A stretch of 44,964 bases of DNA from Ruminococcus sp. (GCA_016288815.1 JAEELF010000050.1:1-44964); one strand, 5' to 3'. Positions 17,501-26,436 are shown, counted from the stretch's first letter. The notes: generated by a model from the sequence alone, not told the origin. Made by a program: numbers and translations.

Positions 17501-19969
17501 ATGATAAGCAAAAAGAACAAGGCTCTCGTTGCCGGCGTTCTCGCAGCAGCTATGTCTGCGTCCGCTATCGTTCCTGCAATGTCTTCCGCTGCTAACGAGT
17601 ATGCATCTGAGAACAACGCTAACGAGTCCTACGCTAAGATGTTCGAGTCGCTCTATGACGACGTAATCACCAACGGTGAAGACAACGGATATCTCAGCAA
17701 GAACAACAAGAACGGTAATGGTTCCTTCGGTATCCCGTACCACGCTGTTGAGACCCTTGTAATCGAGGCTCCTGACTACGGTCACGAGACAACTTCTGAG
17801 GCTATGTCCTACATCGTATGGATGGCTGCTATGAGAGACGTTCTCGGTGCAAACCACGTTCTCTCTGAGTCCAACGAGCTTCCTAAGGCTTGGCAGACAC
17901 TTGAAGCTATGATCCCTGGTTGGTCTGACGCTTCTGGCATCAAGACAACAGTTAACTACGCTTCTATCTGGAAGCAGGACAGACTCAAGGCTGATACTGC
18001 TCCCGAAATGGACACTCCTGAGAAGTATCCTGTTGAGAATGCAGGCGTTGACGCTCTCAACCCGCTGTACAACACATTCAAGTCCGCTTACGGTTCTGAC
18101 AACGGTTACTACCTCATGAACTGGCTCGCTGACGTTGATGACTGGTATGGCTTCGGCGGCGGCACTCCCGGCGCAGGCAACGGCAAGTTCGTATTCATCA
18201 ATACATTCCAGCGCGGTGAGGAGGAGTCCTGCTTCGAGACAGTTCCCGCTCCGTGTATTGAGGAACTCAAGTACGGTATGTCCGGCGACAACGGTATCAA
18301 GGCTATCTTCAACGGTCTTGGCAAGGTTCCGAAGCAGTATTCGTTCACTAACGCTCCTGACGCTGAGGACCGTGCTATCCAGGCTGTTTACTTTGCAAAC
18401 CTCTGGGGCGCAAAGGTAGATTCTGATCTCATTGCTAAGGCTGGTAAGATGGGTGACCAGTGCCGTAACGACATGTTCGATAAGTACTACCACAAGATCG
18501 GCTGCCAGAGCATCACAGCTCCTTCCGAGTCCGGCAACGGCGGTCAGCACTACCTCATGGGCTGGTATACAGCTTGGGGCGGCGCTCTTAATAATTACGA
18601 CTGGGCATGGCAGATCGGCTGCTCGCACTCGCATCAGTTCTATCAGAACCCGCTCGCAGCTTACGGCCTCCTCAAGGATCTCAGCTCCGGCATGAAGTCC
18701 GATGGCGCTAAGGCGGACTATACTGAGTCCCTCAAGAGACAGCTCGAGATGTACCTCTGGCTCCAGTCCGCAAACGGCCCGTTCGCCGGCGGTTGTACAA
18801 ACTCCTACAGAGGACGTTATGAGAAGTACCCGTCTGGTGCTTCCACATTCTATGATATGATCTACGTTGAGCACCCTGTATACGCTGACCCCGGTTCCAA
18901 CCACTGGATCGGTAACCAGGTATGGTCCATGCAGCGTCTCGCAGAGCTCTACTATGACCTCAAGGTCAAGAAGACAGGCGACATTTCTGATGTCAAGCCC
19001 GGCGGTCTCTCGATGGAAGAGGCTCTCGACACTGTTATCAGCAGATGGGTTGAGTGGTTCGAGAAGGAGACTATCGTTGACGGTACAGACCCGATCGACG
19101 GCAAGGAGTGGAGCTATGCTATCCCTGCTTCCCTCGACTGGTCCGGTCAGCCGGCTACTTGGAACGGCACATACGACCCTTCTGCTAACAGCGGTCTGAC
19201 CTGCACGATCACCGCTTACGGTCAGGGAGACGTTGGATGCGTATCCTCGCTCTGTAACACACTTATCTACTACGCTGCTGCTAAGGGCGTTCCTGCTTCC
19301 GCAGCTGCTACTGACGACAACGATTCCGTTGCTGCTAAGGGTCTCCGCCTTGCGAACATACTCCTCAGCAAGCAGTGGGAAGAGGGTCGTGACGAGATCG
19401 GTATCTCCTTCAAGGATCATAACGGTTCTCTCAAGCGTGTATTCGAGCAGGAAGTTTACATTCCTACTTACTACAACGGCACAATGCCTGATGGCTCTGA
19501 GCTCAAGAACGGTGCTAAGTTCAACACTATCCGTAAGATCTACGAGGATGATCCGATGTATAAGGATCTTAAGGCTGTTTACGAGGCTACCGGCGAGACC
19601 GAGGGCTATGAGTACAACCTCCACAGATTCTGGCACGCTGGTGATGCCCTCATGGCATACGGCGGAATGGCTCTTCTCTATCCCGATGTTACACCTATCA
19701 CTGAGGACGGCCCCGATGTCAAGGTCACAAAGTGGGGCGACGCTAACGTTGATGACGAAGTTAACATGGGCGACGTTGTTGCTATCATGCGTTACCAGGC
19801 TAACCCCGATGAGTTCTCACTCAAGCCGGTTGGTAAGCTCAACGCTGACGTATTCAACAACGGCGACGGTCCTACAAACAACGACGCGCTTTCTATCCAG
19901 AGATATGAGGCTGGTCTTATCACAAACCTCGATCCGGCAAGCGGTCAGGCTGATAACTTCGGCAAGTAA
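17501..19969 (+). CDS. GH48 cellobiohydrolase with C-terminal dockerin
   Basis: The 822-residue product has a signal peptide (MISKKNKALVAGVLAAAMSA, cleavage near 30-32) and a GH48 catalytic domain (about 35-720). The GHETTSEAMSY motif contains the probable proton-donor Glu100. Other family landmarks include WMAAMRDVLG, DVDDWYGFGGG and FINTFQRGEEESC. Residues about 744-810 form a dockerin with loops DANVDDEVNMGD and a variant second loop DVFNNGDGPTNND. GH48 enzymes are processive, reducing-end exo-cellulases and usually the most abundant cellulosome subunit. Codon use is skewed to GCT, AAC and TCC compared with neighbouring genes, suggesting high expression. The ribosome-binding site is GAGAGGGG. 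Confidence 0.96.
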   Translation: MISKKNKALVAGVLAAAMSASAIVPAMSSAANEYASENNANESYAKMFESLYDDVITNGEDNGYLSKNNKNGNGSFGIPYHAVETLVIEAPDYGHETTSEAMSYIVWMAAMRDVLGANHVLSESNELPKAWQTLEAMIPGWSDASGIKTTVNYASIWKQDRLKADTAPEMDTPEKYPVENAGVDALNPLYNTFKSAYGSDNGYYLMNWLADVDDWYGFGGGTPGAGNGKFVFINTFQRGEEESCFETVPAPCIEELKYGMSGDNGIKAIFNGLGKVPKQYSFTNAPDAEDRAIQAVYFANLWGAKVDSDLIAKAGKMGDQCRNDMFDKYYHKIGCQSITAPSESGNGGQHYLMGWYTAWGGALNNYDWAWQIGCSHSHQFYQNPLAAYGLLKDLSSGMKSDGAKADYTESLKRQLEMYLWLQSANGPFAGGCTNSYRGRYEKYPSGASTFYDMIYVEHPVYADPGSNHWIGNQVWSMQRLAELYYDLKVKKTGDISDVKPGGLSMEEALDTVISRWVEWFEKETIVDGTDPIDGKEWSYAIPASLDWSGQPATWNGTYDPSANSGLTCTITAYGQGDVGCVSSLCNTLIYYAAAKGVPASAAATDDNDSVAAKGLRLANILLSKQWEEGRDEIGISFKDHNGSLKRVFEQEVYIPTYYNGTMPDGSELKNGAKFNTIRKIYEDDPMYKDLKAVYEATGETEGYEYNLHRFWHAGDALMAYGGMALLYPDVTPITEDGPDVKVTKWGDANVDDEVNMGDVVAIMRYQANPDEFSLKPVGKLNADVFNNGDGPTNNDALSIQRYEAGLITNLDPASGQADNFGK

Positions 19970-19982
19970 TATTCTGATACTG

Positions 19983-20009
19983 AAAGGGACTCTTCGGAGT
20001 CCCTTTTTT
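19983..20009 (+). terminator. Terminator of the GH48 gene
   Basis: AAAGGGACTC - TTCG - GAGTCCCTTT followed by more T: a ten-pair stem with a stable tetraloop, 14 bp after the stop codon. Confidence 0.93.
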
Positions 20010-20043
20010 CTTATAGTTTAATATATATAATATTTTAAAATGC

Positions 20044-20072
20044 TTGATTTTTTTCATACTATGTGATATAAT
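20044..20072 (+). promoter_or_regulatory. Promoter of a candidate RNA upstream of the polyamine operon
   Basis: TTGATT (20044-20049), 17-bp spacer, TATAAT (20067-20072), lying after the GH48 terminator. No protein gene follows within 640 bp, so its product is probably the structured RNA at about 20079-20240. Confidence 0.75.
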
Positions 20073-20078
20073 ATATTC

Positions 20079-20240
20079 AGATAGAATGTGCGTTATTGCT
20101 AATAAATGGAGTTTAAATTTGTGCACAATGACGTATGTTCAAATTCTCCTATCTGCACAATAGGGAGAATAAGGGTTTGTTCCGTTGTAACGGACAGTCA
20201 GATGATCTTGCCGCCGGATTTTTCCAGCGGCGCTTTTCTT
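20079..20240 (+). ncRNA. Candidate structured RNA with pseudoknot
   Basis: No family was recognised. A hairpin ATTCTCC(T)AT / ATAGGGAGAAT at 20143-20170 has a loop containing TGCACAA. That loop is complementary to TTGTGCA at 20119-20125, giving a possible seven-pair pseudoknot. A TCCGT-TGTA-ACGGA hairpin follows (20181-20194). The end is a GCCGC.GGA / TCC.GCGGC hairpin (20210-20231) followed by a T-rich tract, a weak terminator. It begins just after a good promoter and encodes no convincing peptide. Confidence 0.5.
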
Positions 20241-20256
20241 TGTTTGGGCGGCGTTT

Positions 20257-20286
20257 GTGTGGGACGTCGAGGACGCCGTCCCACAC
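20257..20286. repeat. Perfect 10-bp palindrome hairpin
   Basis: GTGTGGGACG pairs with CGTCCCACAC across a 10-base loop TCGAGGACGC. There is no T-run. It may be an intergenic repeat or processing site between the two RNA candidates. Confidence 0.7.
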
Positions 20287-20336
20287 GGGTGCAGTCGGAA
20301 AGTCGATGATATCGTCCTATATTTTTATAAAATGGC

Positions 20337-20365
20337 TTGACAAAGCCGCGTGGATATGGTAAAAT
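20337..20365 (+). promoter_or_regulatory. Promoter of the polyamine operon
   Basis: TTGACA (20337-20342), 17-bp spacer, TAAAAT (20360-20365). Transcription should start near 20372, giving an approximately 345-nt leader before speD. Confidence 0.8.
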
Positions 20366-20371
20366 AATATC

Positions 20372-20702
20372 AAATGAACCCGAGTTATCGGGATATATAG
20401 TTGCATAAGAAGCTACGGTTTCAGAGCAAGATCTTTGACCACTGCGGCAGACGCCGTAGTTGAGGCCATACGGACAGCCGGGTCAAATGCCGACCGCTGA
20501 TTTTTCAGCTGGCAACTTCTGTTGCCTTATTGATTCGACCATGCGTCGATATGTTTTATAAGTTTTCATCAGCTTGTGAAAGGTCAATAAGAGTAGTATA
20601 AGGTATCTTTGCTGAATAACTCTGAAGCCCGTTGAGTAGATATGCATTGCATAGTATCTCCATGCACGTTTAGGTTGATGAAGCCTGAACGTGCATTTTT
20701 TG
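20372..20702 (+). promoter_or_regulatory. Structured leader with attenuator upstream of speD
   Basis: The leader folds in many small stems: CCCGA-GTTA-TCGGG (20379-20392); TTTGACC (20434-20440) with GGTCAAA (20481-20487); GCTGA-TTTT-TCAGC (20496-20509); GGCAAC-TTCT-GTTGCC (20511-20526); and TTATTGA (20527-20533) with TCAATAA (20584-20590) enclosing two hairpins. The segment GCCGTAG (20453-20459) can pair either locally with CTGCGGC (20442-20448) or upstream with CTACGG (20413-20418); the latter would cross the TTTGACC stem as a pseudoknot. It ends in a 13-pair terminator (20662-20696) with a T-run, 18 bases before the speD start. This is the layout of a riboswitch or attenuator. No known riboswitch class was recognised. 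Confidence 0.65.
20662..20702 (+). terminator. Attenuator/terminator in the speD leader
   Basis: ATGCACGTTTAGG (20662-20674) pairs with CCTGAACGTGCAT (20684-20696), followed by T residues to 20702. It sits between promoter and operon, so it must be read through for polyamine gene expression, unless the RNA upstream is a separate product. Confidence 0.85.
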
Positions 20703-20719
20703 TTTAAGGGTGTGTTTTT

Positions 20720-21502
20720 ATGGAAAACAAACTGAAGCTATACGGATTCAATAACCTCACAAAGTCGCTGAGCTTCAACATCTACGATGTCTGTTACGCC
20801 AAGACCGCGAAGTCTCAGCTCGAATACATCGCCTACGTTGACGAGCAGTACAACTCCGAGCGTATCACGGACATCATGACCCACCTCACCGAGATGATCG
20901 GGGCGCAGGTGCTCAGTATGTCGCGGCAGGACTACGACCCGCAGGGCGCTTCCGCTACCTTCCTCATCGCGGACGATACTATGATCCCCGCAGGCGGTAC
21001 CGAGACTGTCGCTCACCTCGACAAGAGCCACGTCACTGTGCATACCTACCCGGAATTCCACCCGGATACCAGTATCGCGACTTTCCGCGTGGATATCGAC
21101 GTCGCGACCTGCGGCAAGATAACTCCGCTCACGGCTCTCGATTACCTCATCGGCAGCTTCGATTCGGACATCATCACAATGGATTACCGCGTTCGCGGTT
21201 TTACCCGCGATATCGGCGGCGAGAAGCTCTTCATCGACCACAATATCACCTCCATTCAGGACTATATCGACAAGGCGACCCTCCAGCGCTACGACGCTGT
21301 GGACATCAACGTCTATCAGGCGAATATGTTCCACACCAAAATGCTCATCAAGGAGCTCGACTTGCAGAATTACCTGTTCAATACCGACGTCAGCGAGCTC
21401 CCGCCCCGCAGACGCCTCGAGATAACCACGGCGCTCAAGCGGGAGATGATCGAAATTTTCAGCGGAAAGAATGTGTTCGGAAATGGCTCTTTCTCAGGTT
21501 GA
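20720..21502 (+). CDS. speD: S-adenosylmethionine decarboxylase proenzyme
   Basis: The 260-residue product matches the long E. coli-type AdoMet decarboxylase. The self-cleavage site is visible in [14 protein letters not shown], between Lys102 and Ser103; Ser103 would become the pyruvoyl cofactor. It makes decarboxylated AdoMet, the aminopropyl donor used by SpeE. It is the first gene of the polyamine operon and overlaps the next gene by 32 bases. The ribosome-binding site is weak (AAGGGTG) and lies right after the attenuator terminator. Confidence 0.96.
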   Translation: MENKLKLYGFNNLTKSLSFNIYDVCYAKTAKSQLEYIAYVDEQYNSERITDIMTHLTEMIGAQVLSMSRQDYDPQGASATFLIADDTMIPAGGTETVAHLDKSHVTVHTYPEFHPDTSIATFRVDIDVATCGKITPLTALDYLIGSFDSDIITMDYRVRGFTRDIGGEKLFIDHNITSIQDYIDKATLQRYDAVDINVYQANMFHTKMLIKELDLQNYLFNTDVSELPPRRRLEITTALKREMIEIFSGKNVFGNGSFSG

Positions 21503-22928
21503 CGCACCGATATACGAGGCTCTGCGCAGACTGCGCCGGATGCGCGTCGTGCCGTTCGACGTGCCCGGTCACAAGCGCGGTCGCGGCAATATGGAGCTAA
21601 CGGAGTTCCTCGGCGAGGACTGCATGAACGTCGATGTGAATTCGATGAAGCCCCTCGATAACCTCTGCCACCCGGTATCTGTCATCCGCGACGCGGAAAT
21701 GCTCGCGGCGCAGGCTTTCGGGGCGGCAAATGTGTTCTTCATGGTCGGCGGGACGACCTCTGCGGTGCAGAGCATGATAATGTACGCCTGCAAGGAGGGC
21801 GACAAGATCATCATGCCGCGAAATGTCCACCGCAGTGCGATCAATGCTCTTATCCTCACGGGGGCTGTGCCGGTGTACGTTGACCCCGATGTCAACCGTC
21901 AGCTCGGTATTGCGCTGGGAATGTCGGTCGCACAGGTGGAACAGGCAATAAAGGACAACCCCGACGCCAAGGCGATAATGGTCAATAATCCCACATATTA
22001 CGGCATTTGCTCTGACCTGAAGCGCATTACTGAACTCGCGCACGAGCACGGAATGCTCGTCCTTGTGGACGAGGCGCACGGTACTCATTTCTACTTTGGG
22101 GAGGGCTTCCCGACGACTGCTATGGCGGCAGGTGCTGATCTCTCGTCGGTGAGTATGCATAAGTCCGGAGGAAGCCTCACGCAGAGCTCCTTCCTGCTCA
22201 TGGGCGAGCGGATAAACTCGGACTATATGCGCCAGATAGTCAATCTCACGCAGACCACGAGCGCGTCGTATCTGCTGCTGTCGAGCCTTGATATCTCGAG
22301 GAAAAGGCTTGCGCTCAGCGGCAGGGAGATCTTCGCGCAGACCGTCGAGATGGCGGAGTACGCGCGCGACGAGATAAACGGTATCGGCGGGTACTATGCT
22401 TATTCAAAGGAGCTCGTGAACGGGGACAGTATATTCGATTTCGACGTATCAAAGCTCAGCGTTTACACCCTCCCGATAGGTCTTGCGGGCATTGAGGTCT
22501 ATGACCTGCTGCGAGATGAGTACGACATTCAGATAGAGTTCGGCGACATCGGAAATATCCTCGCGTATGTCTCTGTCGGCGACCGCAAGCGCGACATCGA
22601 GCGGCTCATCAGTGCGCTCGCGGAGATAAAGCGCCGGTTCGGCAAGACTGAGACCGGTATGCTCACTCAGGAGTACATCAACCCCATTGTCGCGGAGGCT
22701 CCGCGCAAGGCGTTCTACGCACAGAAGCGTTCGCTGCCGCTCAGCGAGGCTGCGGGGAATGTTTGCAGTGAGTTCGTGATGTGCTATCCGCCGGGGATAC
22801 CGATACTCGCGCCTGGCGAGCTCATTACCCCGGAGATAATCAAGTACATCAGGTATGCCAAGGAAAAGGGCTGCCAGATGACCGGTACGGAGGACATCAA
22901 TATCGAGCGCCTGAACGTGCTCGTGTAA
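21471..22928 (+). CDS. speA: Arginine decarboxylase, Orn/Lys/Arg aspartate-aminotransferase-fold family
   Basis: The 485-residue product is a PLP-dependent decarboxylase of the short SpeA/YaaO type. It has [11 protein letters not shown] at the N-terminus, the PLP Lys in [13 protein letters not shown] near 229, [11 protein letters not shown] near 195 and the C-terminal [13 protein letters not shown] motif. With agmatinase encoded nearby, arginine is the likeliest substrate, giving agmatine, although lysine or ornithine cannot be excluded. The start may be 21471 or the in-frame ATG at 21483. Either overlaps speD, which suggests coupled translation. Confidence 0.9.
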   Translation: MCSEMALSQVDAPIYEALRRLRRMRVVPFDVPGHKRGRGNMELTEFLGEDCMNVDVNSMKPLDNLCHPVSVIRDAEMLAAQAFGAANVFFMVGGTTSAVQSMIMYACKEGDKIIMPRNVHRSAINALILTGAVPVYVDPDVNRQLGIALGMSVAQVEQAIKDNPDAKAIMVNNPTYYGICSDLKRITELAHEHGMLVLVDEAHGTHFYFGEGFPTTAMAAGADLSSVSMHKSGGSLTQSSFLLMGERINSDYMRQIVNLTQTTSASYLLLSSLDISRKRLALSGREIFAQTVEMAEYARDEINGIGGYYAYSKELVNGDSIFDFDVSKLSVYTLPIGLAGIEVYDLLRDEYDIQIEFGDIGNILAYVSVGDRKRDIERLISALAEIKRRFGKTETGMLTQEYINPIVAEAPRKAFYAQKRSLPLSEAAGNVCSEFVMCYPPGIPILAPGELITPEIIKYIRYAKEKGCQMTGTEDINIERLNVLV

Positions 22929-22939
22929 AGGAGTTTTAT

Positions 22940-23449
22940 ATGGAACAGAAAGCTAAAAAAGCCGGTATGATAATGAGTATCCTCATGGGCGTGACTCTCA
23001 GCTTCTGTCTCTCGCTTCTGGGCAATCTCATGGCGGAGACGGGCTTCAAGCCTGTGGCGTTCATCGTCAGCTTCATAGTGAGCACGATCATCAGCCTTAT
23101 CATCGGGTTCGTTGTGCCGATGAGGAAGATATCGCAGGGCGTCACCAAGAATATGAAGCCCGGTATCGGCAGCAGGTGCGTGGAGGCACTCATCTCGGAC
23201 CTCATCTACACGCCCGTCATTACGCTCGCTATGATAATCATGGCGTGGAAGCAGGCGACCTCGCACGGCGCGGAGATCCCCTTCCTGCCAATGTTCCTCA
23301 AGTCGCTCGGCATAAGCCTTGCGGCGGCATTCGTGATAATCCTCATCGTTTCGCCGATATTCATGAAGATAGCGTTCAAGAGCGCGGGAATTCCCATGGA
23401 GGGCGGACGTCCGGCGGGCGGACCTCCCACAGGCAGACCCGAGCAGTAA
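22940..23449 (+). CDS. Four-helix membrane protein of unknown role
   Basis: The 169-residue product has four hydrophobic segments (about 9-30, 37-57, 90-110 and 126-148), a pattern like DUF2798-type proteins, and a Gly/Pro-rich tail. The ATG at 22940 has AAGGAG about seven bases upstream; the longer open frame overlaps speA and is not needed. It lies inside the polyamine operon, 11 bp after speA and 12 bp before speE. A transport or regulatory role in polyamine handling is possible but unsupported. Confidence 0.75.
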   Translation: MEQKAKKAGMIMSILMGVTLSFCLSLLGNLMAETGFKPVAFIVSFIVSTIISLIIGFVVPMRKISQGVTKNMKPGIGSRCVEALISDLIYTPVITLAMIIMAWKQATSHGAEIPFLPMFLKSLGISLAAAFVIILIVSPIFMKIAFKSAGIPMEGGRPAGGPPTGRPEQ

Positions 23450-23461
23450 CAGGAGGCAGAT

Positions 23462-24313
23462 ATGGAGCTTTGGTTCACGGAGAGACATACTCCCAACGTA
23501 AAATTTTCGATAAAGGTCGATCATCAGCTCTACAGCGGGAACAGTGAGTTCCAGCGTATCGACGTGTTCGATTCAAAGGAGTTCGGGCGATTTCTCACGC
23601 TCGACGGCTACATGATGCTGACCGAAAAGGACGAGTTCATCTACCATGAGATGATAACCCACGTCCCTATGGCTGTTCACCCTGACCCGAAGAACATCCT
23701 CGTCATCGGTGCGGGCGACGGCGGCGTGCTGCGTGAGCTCACGCGGTACAGCTCAGTGGAGAACATCGACCTCGTCGAGATAGACGAGCTCGTGGTGGAG
23801 GTCAGCAAGAAGTTCCTCCCGACCACTGCCTGCCGCTTCGACGACCCCCGCGTACACGTTTACTACGAGGACGGAGTGAAGTTCATCAGGCGCTGTGAGG
23901 ACAAGTATGACGTCATCATCGTCGATTCCACTGACCCGTTCGGTCCCGGGGAGGGGCTGTTCACAAAGGAGTTCTACGGGAGCTGCTTCAAGGCGCTGCG
24001 CGAGGACGGTATCATGGTCAACCAGCATGAGAGCCCGTTCTACGACGAGGACGCTGCCGCTATGCAGCGCTCGCACAAGCGTATCGTCGAGAGTTTCCCG
24101 ATAAGCAGGGTATATCAGGCGCATATCCCGACGTATCCCTCCGGACACTGGCTGTTCGGTTTCGCGTCGAAGAGATACCACCCGACCAAGGACTACAACG
24201 CGGCGAAGTGGAGTATGCTCGGCATTCGCACGCGCTACTACAACACGCAGCTGCACGTCGGCTCGTTCGCGCTGCCAAACTACGTTGAGGAGCTTCTGAA
24301 AGATGTTGAATAA
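23462..24313 (+). CDS. speE: Polyamine aminopropyltransferase (spermidine synthase)
   Basis: The 283-residue product has the spermidine synthase core: TLDGYMMLTEKDEFIYHEM, the AdoMet-binding GAGDGG near 83, LVEIDELV near 106 and the catalytic DSTDP near 154. It transfers an aminopropyl group from decarboxylated AdoMet to putrescine, or possibly agmatine. The length is normal. It overlaps speB by 11 bases. Confidence 0.95.
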   Translation: MELWFTERHTPNVKFSIKVDHQLYSGNSEFQRIDVFDSKEFGRFLTLDGYMMLTEKDEFIYHEMITHVPMAVHPDPKNILVIGAGDGGVLRELTRYSSVENIDLVEIDELVVEVSKKFLPTTACRFDDPRVHVYYEDGVKFIRRCEDKYDVIIVDSTDPFGPGEGLFTKEFYGSCFKALREDGIMVNQHESPFYDEDAAAMQRSHKRIVESFPISRVYQAHIPTYPSGHWLFGFASKRYHPTKDYNAAKWSMLGIRTRYYNTQLHVGSFALPNYVEELLKDVE

Positions 24314-25154
24314 GAATGTACAGACCTTCATCGCCTGCGATGCTGAGTATGAGGACGCGAAGATAGTCCTGTTCGGCGCAGGCTTCGACGGCACGACGAG
24401 CTTCCGTCCGGGGACGAGATTCGCGCCGTCTGCGATACGCAGCGAGAGCTTCGGTATCGAGACATACAGTCCGTACCAGAGTAAGGACATGACCGACTAC
24501 AGCTACTTCGACAGCGGCGACATTGAGCTGCCGTTCGGGAGCACTAACCGCGCGGTCGCGGACATCGCCATGCGCTCGGATATGATACTCACCGACGGCA
24601 AGCTGCCGTTCATGATCGGCGGCGAGCACCTTGTGACGCTCGGCTCGGTCATGGCGGTCAAGGAGAAATACGACGACCTCTACATCGTCCACTTCGACGC
24701 TCACGCTGATCTGCGCGACGATTATCTCGGGCAGAAGCTCAGCCATGCGTGCGTGCTGCGCAGGTGTCATGAGCTCGTCGGGGACGGGCATATCTTCCAG
24801 TTCGGCATTCGCAGCGGCGACCGCGAGGAGTTTTACTTCGCGGACGAGCACACCGAAATGCACAAGTTCAGCTTCGAGGGACTTGAGGACGTCGTTGAGA
24901 AGCTGAAGGGGAAGAAGGTCTATTTCACGCTCGATCTGGACGTGCTCGACCCGTCAGTGTTCCCCGGCACGGGTACTCCTGAGGCGGGAGGAGTGACGTT
25001 CGATGAGCTGCGCAGGGCGGTGACGCTCGTGTGCAGCAGGCTCGATATAGTGGGCTGCGACGTAAATGAGCTCAGTCCGGTTTACGACCAGAGCGGCGTT
25101 TCGACAGCGGTCGCGTGCAAGATAATACGCGAGATGCTGCTGGCGCTGTCGTGA
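24303..25154 (+). CDS. speB: Agmatinase (ureohydrolase family)
   Basis: The 283-residue product has the arginase/agmatinase metal-binding motifs: GGEH at 107-109, HFDAHADLRD at 130-139 and DLDVLDPS near 216. It splits agmatine to putrescine and urea with two Mn2+ ions, following the arginine decarboxylase of the same operon. It could also act on aminopropylagmatine. The start overlaps the end of speE. Confidence 0.94.
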   Translation: MLNKNVQTFIACDAEYEDAKIVLFGAGFDGTTSFRPGTRFAPSAIRSESFGIETYSPYQSKDMTDYSYFDSGDIELPFGSTNRAVADIAMRSDMILTDGKLPFMIGGEHLVTLGSVMAVKEKYDDLYIVHFDAHADLRDDYLGQKLSHACVLRRCHELVGDGHIFQFGIRSGDREEFYFADEHTEMHKFSFEGLEDVVEKLKGKKVYFTLDLDVLDPSVFPGTGTPEAGGVTFDELRRAVTLVCSRLDIVGCDVNELSPVYDQSGVSTAVACKIIREMLLALS

Positions 25155-25162
25155 GGTGGATC

Positions 25163-25801
25163 ATGGACAGGTATGACGGCTCGGAGGAGGGTATCCGCGA
25201 GGAGGACTTCGGCGGGATAGACCCCGAGATACGCGGACAGTACACCGACGAGTACGGTCAGCTCGACCGGGAGCGCTTCGAGTCTGATTCAAAAAAGCTC
25301 GGGAACTTCATGTTCCGGCTGCATTTGTTTCTCTCGCTGGCGTTTATACTCGGGGGACTGGCGTTCTTTGGGATAGGCTGCTTCACTCTGGTCAACGTGC
25401 ACAAGGACAAGAAGGCCTGCACGGTGCTGACGGAGGGATATGTTTCGGGCTTCGACGAGGACTATGCTGATTCCTCCGACACCAGCTCGGGCAAGGTGTT
25501 CGCGCCGATATTCAGCTACACCTACGAGGGCATTGAGTACACCTACACCGGGAGCTCGTATTCCGACAAAGTGGACTTCCGCGCGGGGCAGAAGGTGAAG
25601 GTCTACGTTGACCCGGATTCGCCGACGACGGTCTACATACCGGAGTACAGGGTGGAAAAGAGGAACGCGGTGCTCGATATCATCATCGGGCTGGCACTGG
25701 CGGGAGGCTTCATCGGGTACTGCTTCTGGCAGAAAAGAGATGTTGACAAGCGGTTCAAACGGCTCGTCGGTGCGGAAGATTCTGATAGGGGTGACATATG
25801 A
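25163..25801 (+). CDS. DUF3592 membrane protein
   Basis: The approximately 212-residue product has an acidic N-terminus, a transmembrane helix near 50-72, an extracytoplasmic beta domain of the DUF3592 type (F.PIFSYTYEGIEYTYTGSSYS, then KVKVYVDPDSPTTVYIPEY) and a second helix near 170-190. The start at 25163 has GAGGTGG upstream, right after the speB stop; the longer open frame overlaps speB. It overlaps the next, related gene by four bases. Function unknown. Confidence 0.8.
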   Translation: MDRYDGSEEGIREEDFGGIDPEIRGQYTDEYGQLDRERFESDSKKLGNFMFRLHLFLSLAFILGGLAFFGIGCFTLVNVHKDKKACTVLTEGYVSGFDEDYADSSDTSSGKVFAPIFSYTYEGIEYTYTGSSYSDKVDFRAGQKVKVYVDPDSPTTVYIPEYRVEKRNAVLDIIIGLALAGGFIGYCFWQKRDVDKRFKRLVGAEDSDRGDI

Positions 25802-26424
25802 AAGTAAGCAAGGTTTTTATTATTATCGTCTCGGGCGTGGTGATGTTCGGTGCGATATTCGCGTTTGCGGGGTTCAATATCAAGCGGGCGGATATGAGAA
25901 AAAAGGCGCGCTGTACTTATGAGGTGACGGCGACGGTGGTCGAAAATTCTCTCGAGCGCTCGACCGACAATGACGGGAATACCTCGCGCTCATATCACCC
26001 TGTATATGAGTACACCTACAACGGCGAGACGTTCGTCATCAAGAGCAGCAGCGGCTCAAATCCGCCGGTATTTGAGGTCGGTGAGGAAGTGACTGCGTAT
26101 GTGAATACGTTCAAGCCGCAGGAGATATACATTCCCGCGGACAATACGGTGAGGACGGTCTCCTCGGTGTTCATGTTCGTCGGTATCTTCATCGCTGCTA
26201 TGGGTATCATTATCACGACGACAGTCGCGATACTTATGATGAAAAATACCAAGGGCGGACAGATTAAAGCTAATGCCGCTCCGGCTCCTGCAAGGGCCCG
26301 GAGGGAAAACGAATATACGTCCACCGACAGCGAGCCGTATGACAAGTACGACGACTACGGCGGCCGGGACGAATATGATGACACAGATCAGTTGGAATAC
26401 AACGATAAATACGAAGACAGATAA
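25798..26424 (+). CDS. Second DUF3592 membrane protein
   Basis: The 208-residue product repeats the plan of its neighbour: a helix near 5-27, a DUF3592-like domain (YHPVYEYTYNGETFVIKSSS, VTAYVNTFKPQEIYIPAD), a second helix near 120-145 and a tail rich in Tyr, Asp and Glu. The pair looks like an old tandem duplication. It overlaps the preceding gene (ATGA) and lies 12 bp before the carboxynorspermidine synthase gene. Confidence 0.8.
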   Translation: MKVSKVFIIIVSGVVMFGAIFAFAGFNIKRADMRKKARCTYEVTATVVENSLERSTDNDGNTSRSYHPVYEYTYNGETFVIKSSSGSNPPVFEVGEEVTAYVNTFKPQEIYIPADNTVRTVSSVFMFVGIFIAAMGIIITTTVAILMMKNTKGGQIKANAAPAPARARRENEYTSTDSEPYDKYDDYGGRDEYDDTDQLEYNDKYEDR

Positions 26425-26436
26425 GGAGTGTTTAAA

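Noticed and set aside
17498..19636. A 712-residue open frame on the minus strand across GH48
   Set aside because: It is the antisense of the strongly supported GH48 gene, has no family features, and arises from codon bias in the sense strand.
20372..20702. tmRNA, RNase P RNA or SRP RNA in the speD leader
   Set aside because: None of the conserved motifs (tRNA-like ends, GAGGAAAGUCC-type segment, SRP tetraloop region) could be found.
21471..21502. Overlap of speD and speA as a frameshift or fusion
   Set aside because: Both proteins are complete with normal ends and starts; the overlap is ordinary translational coupling.
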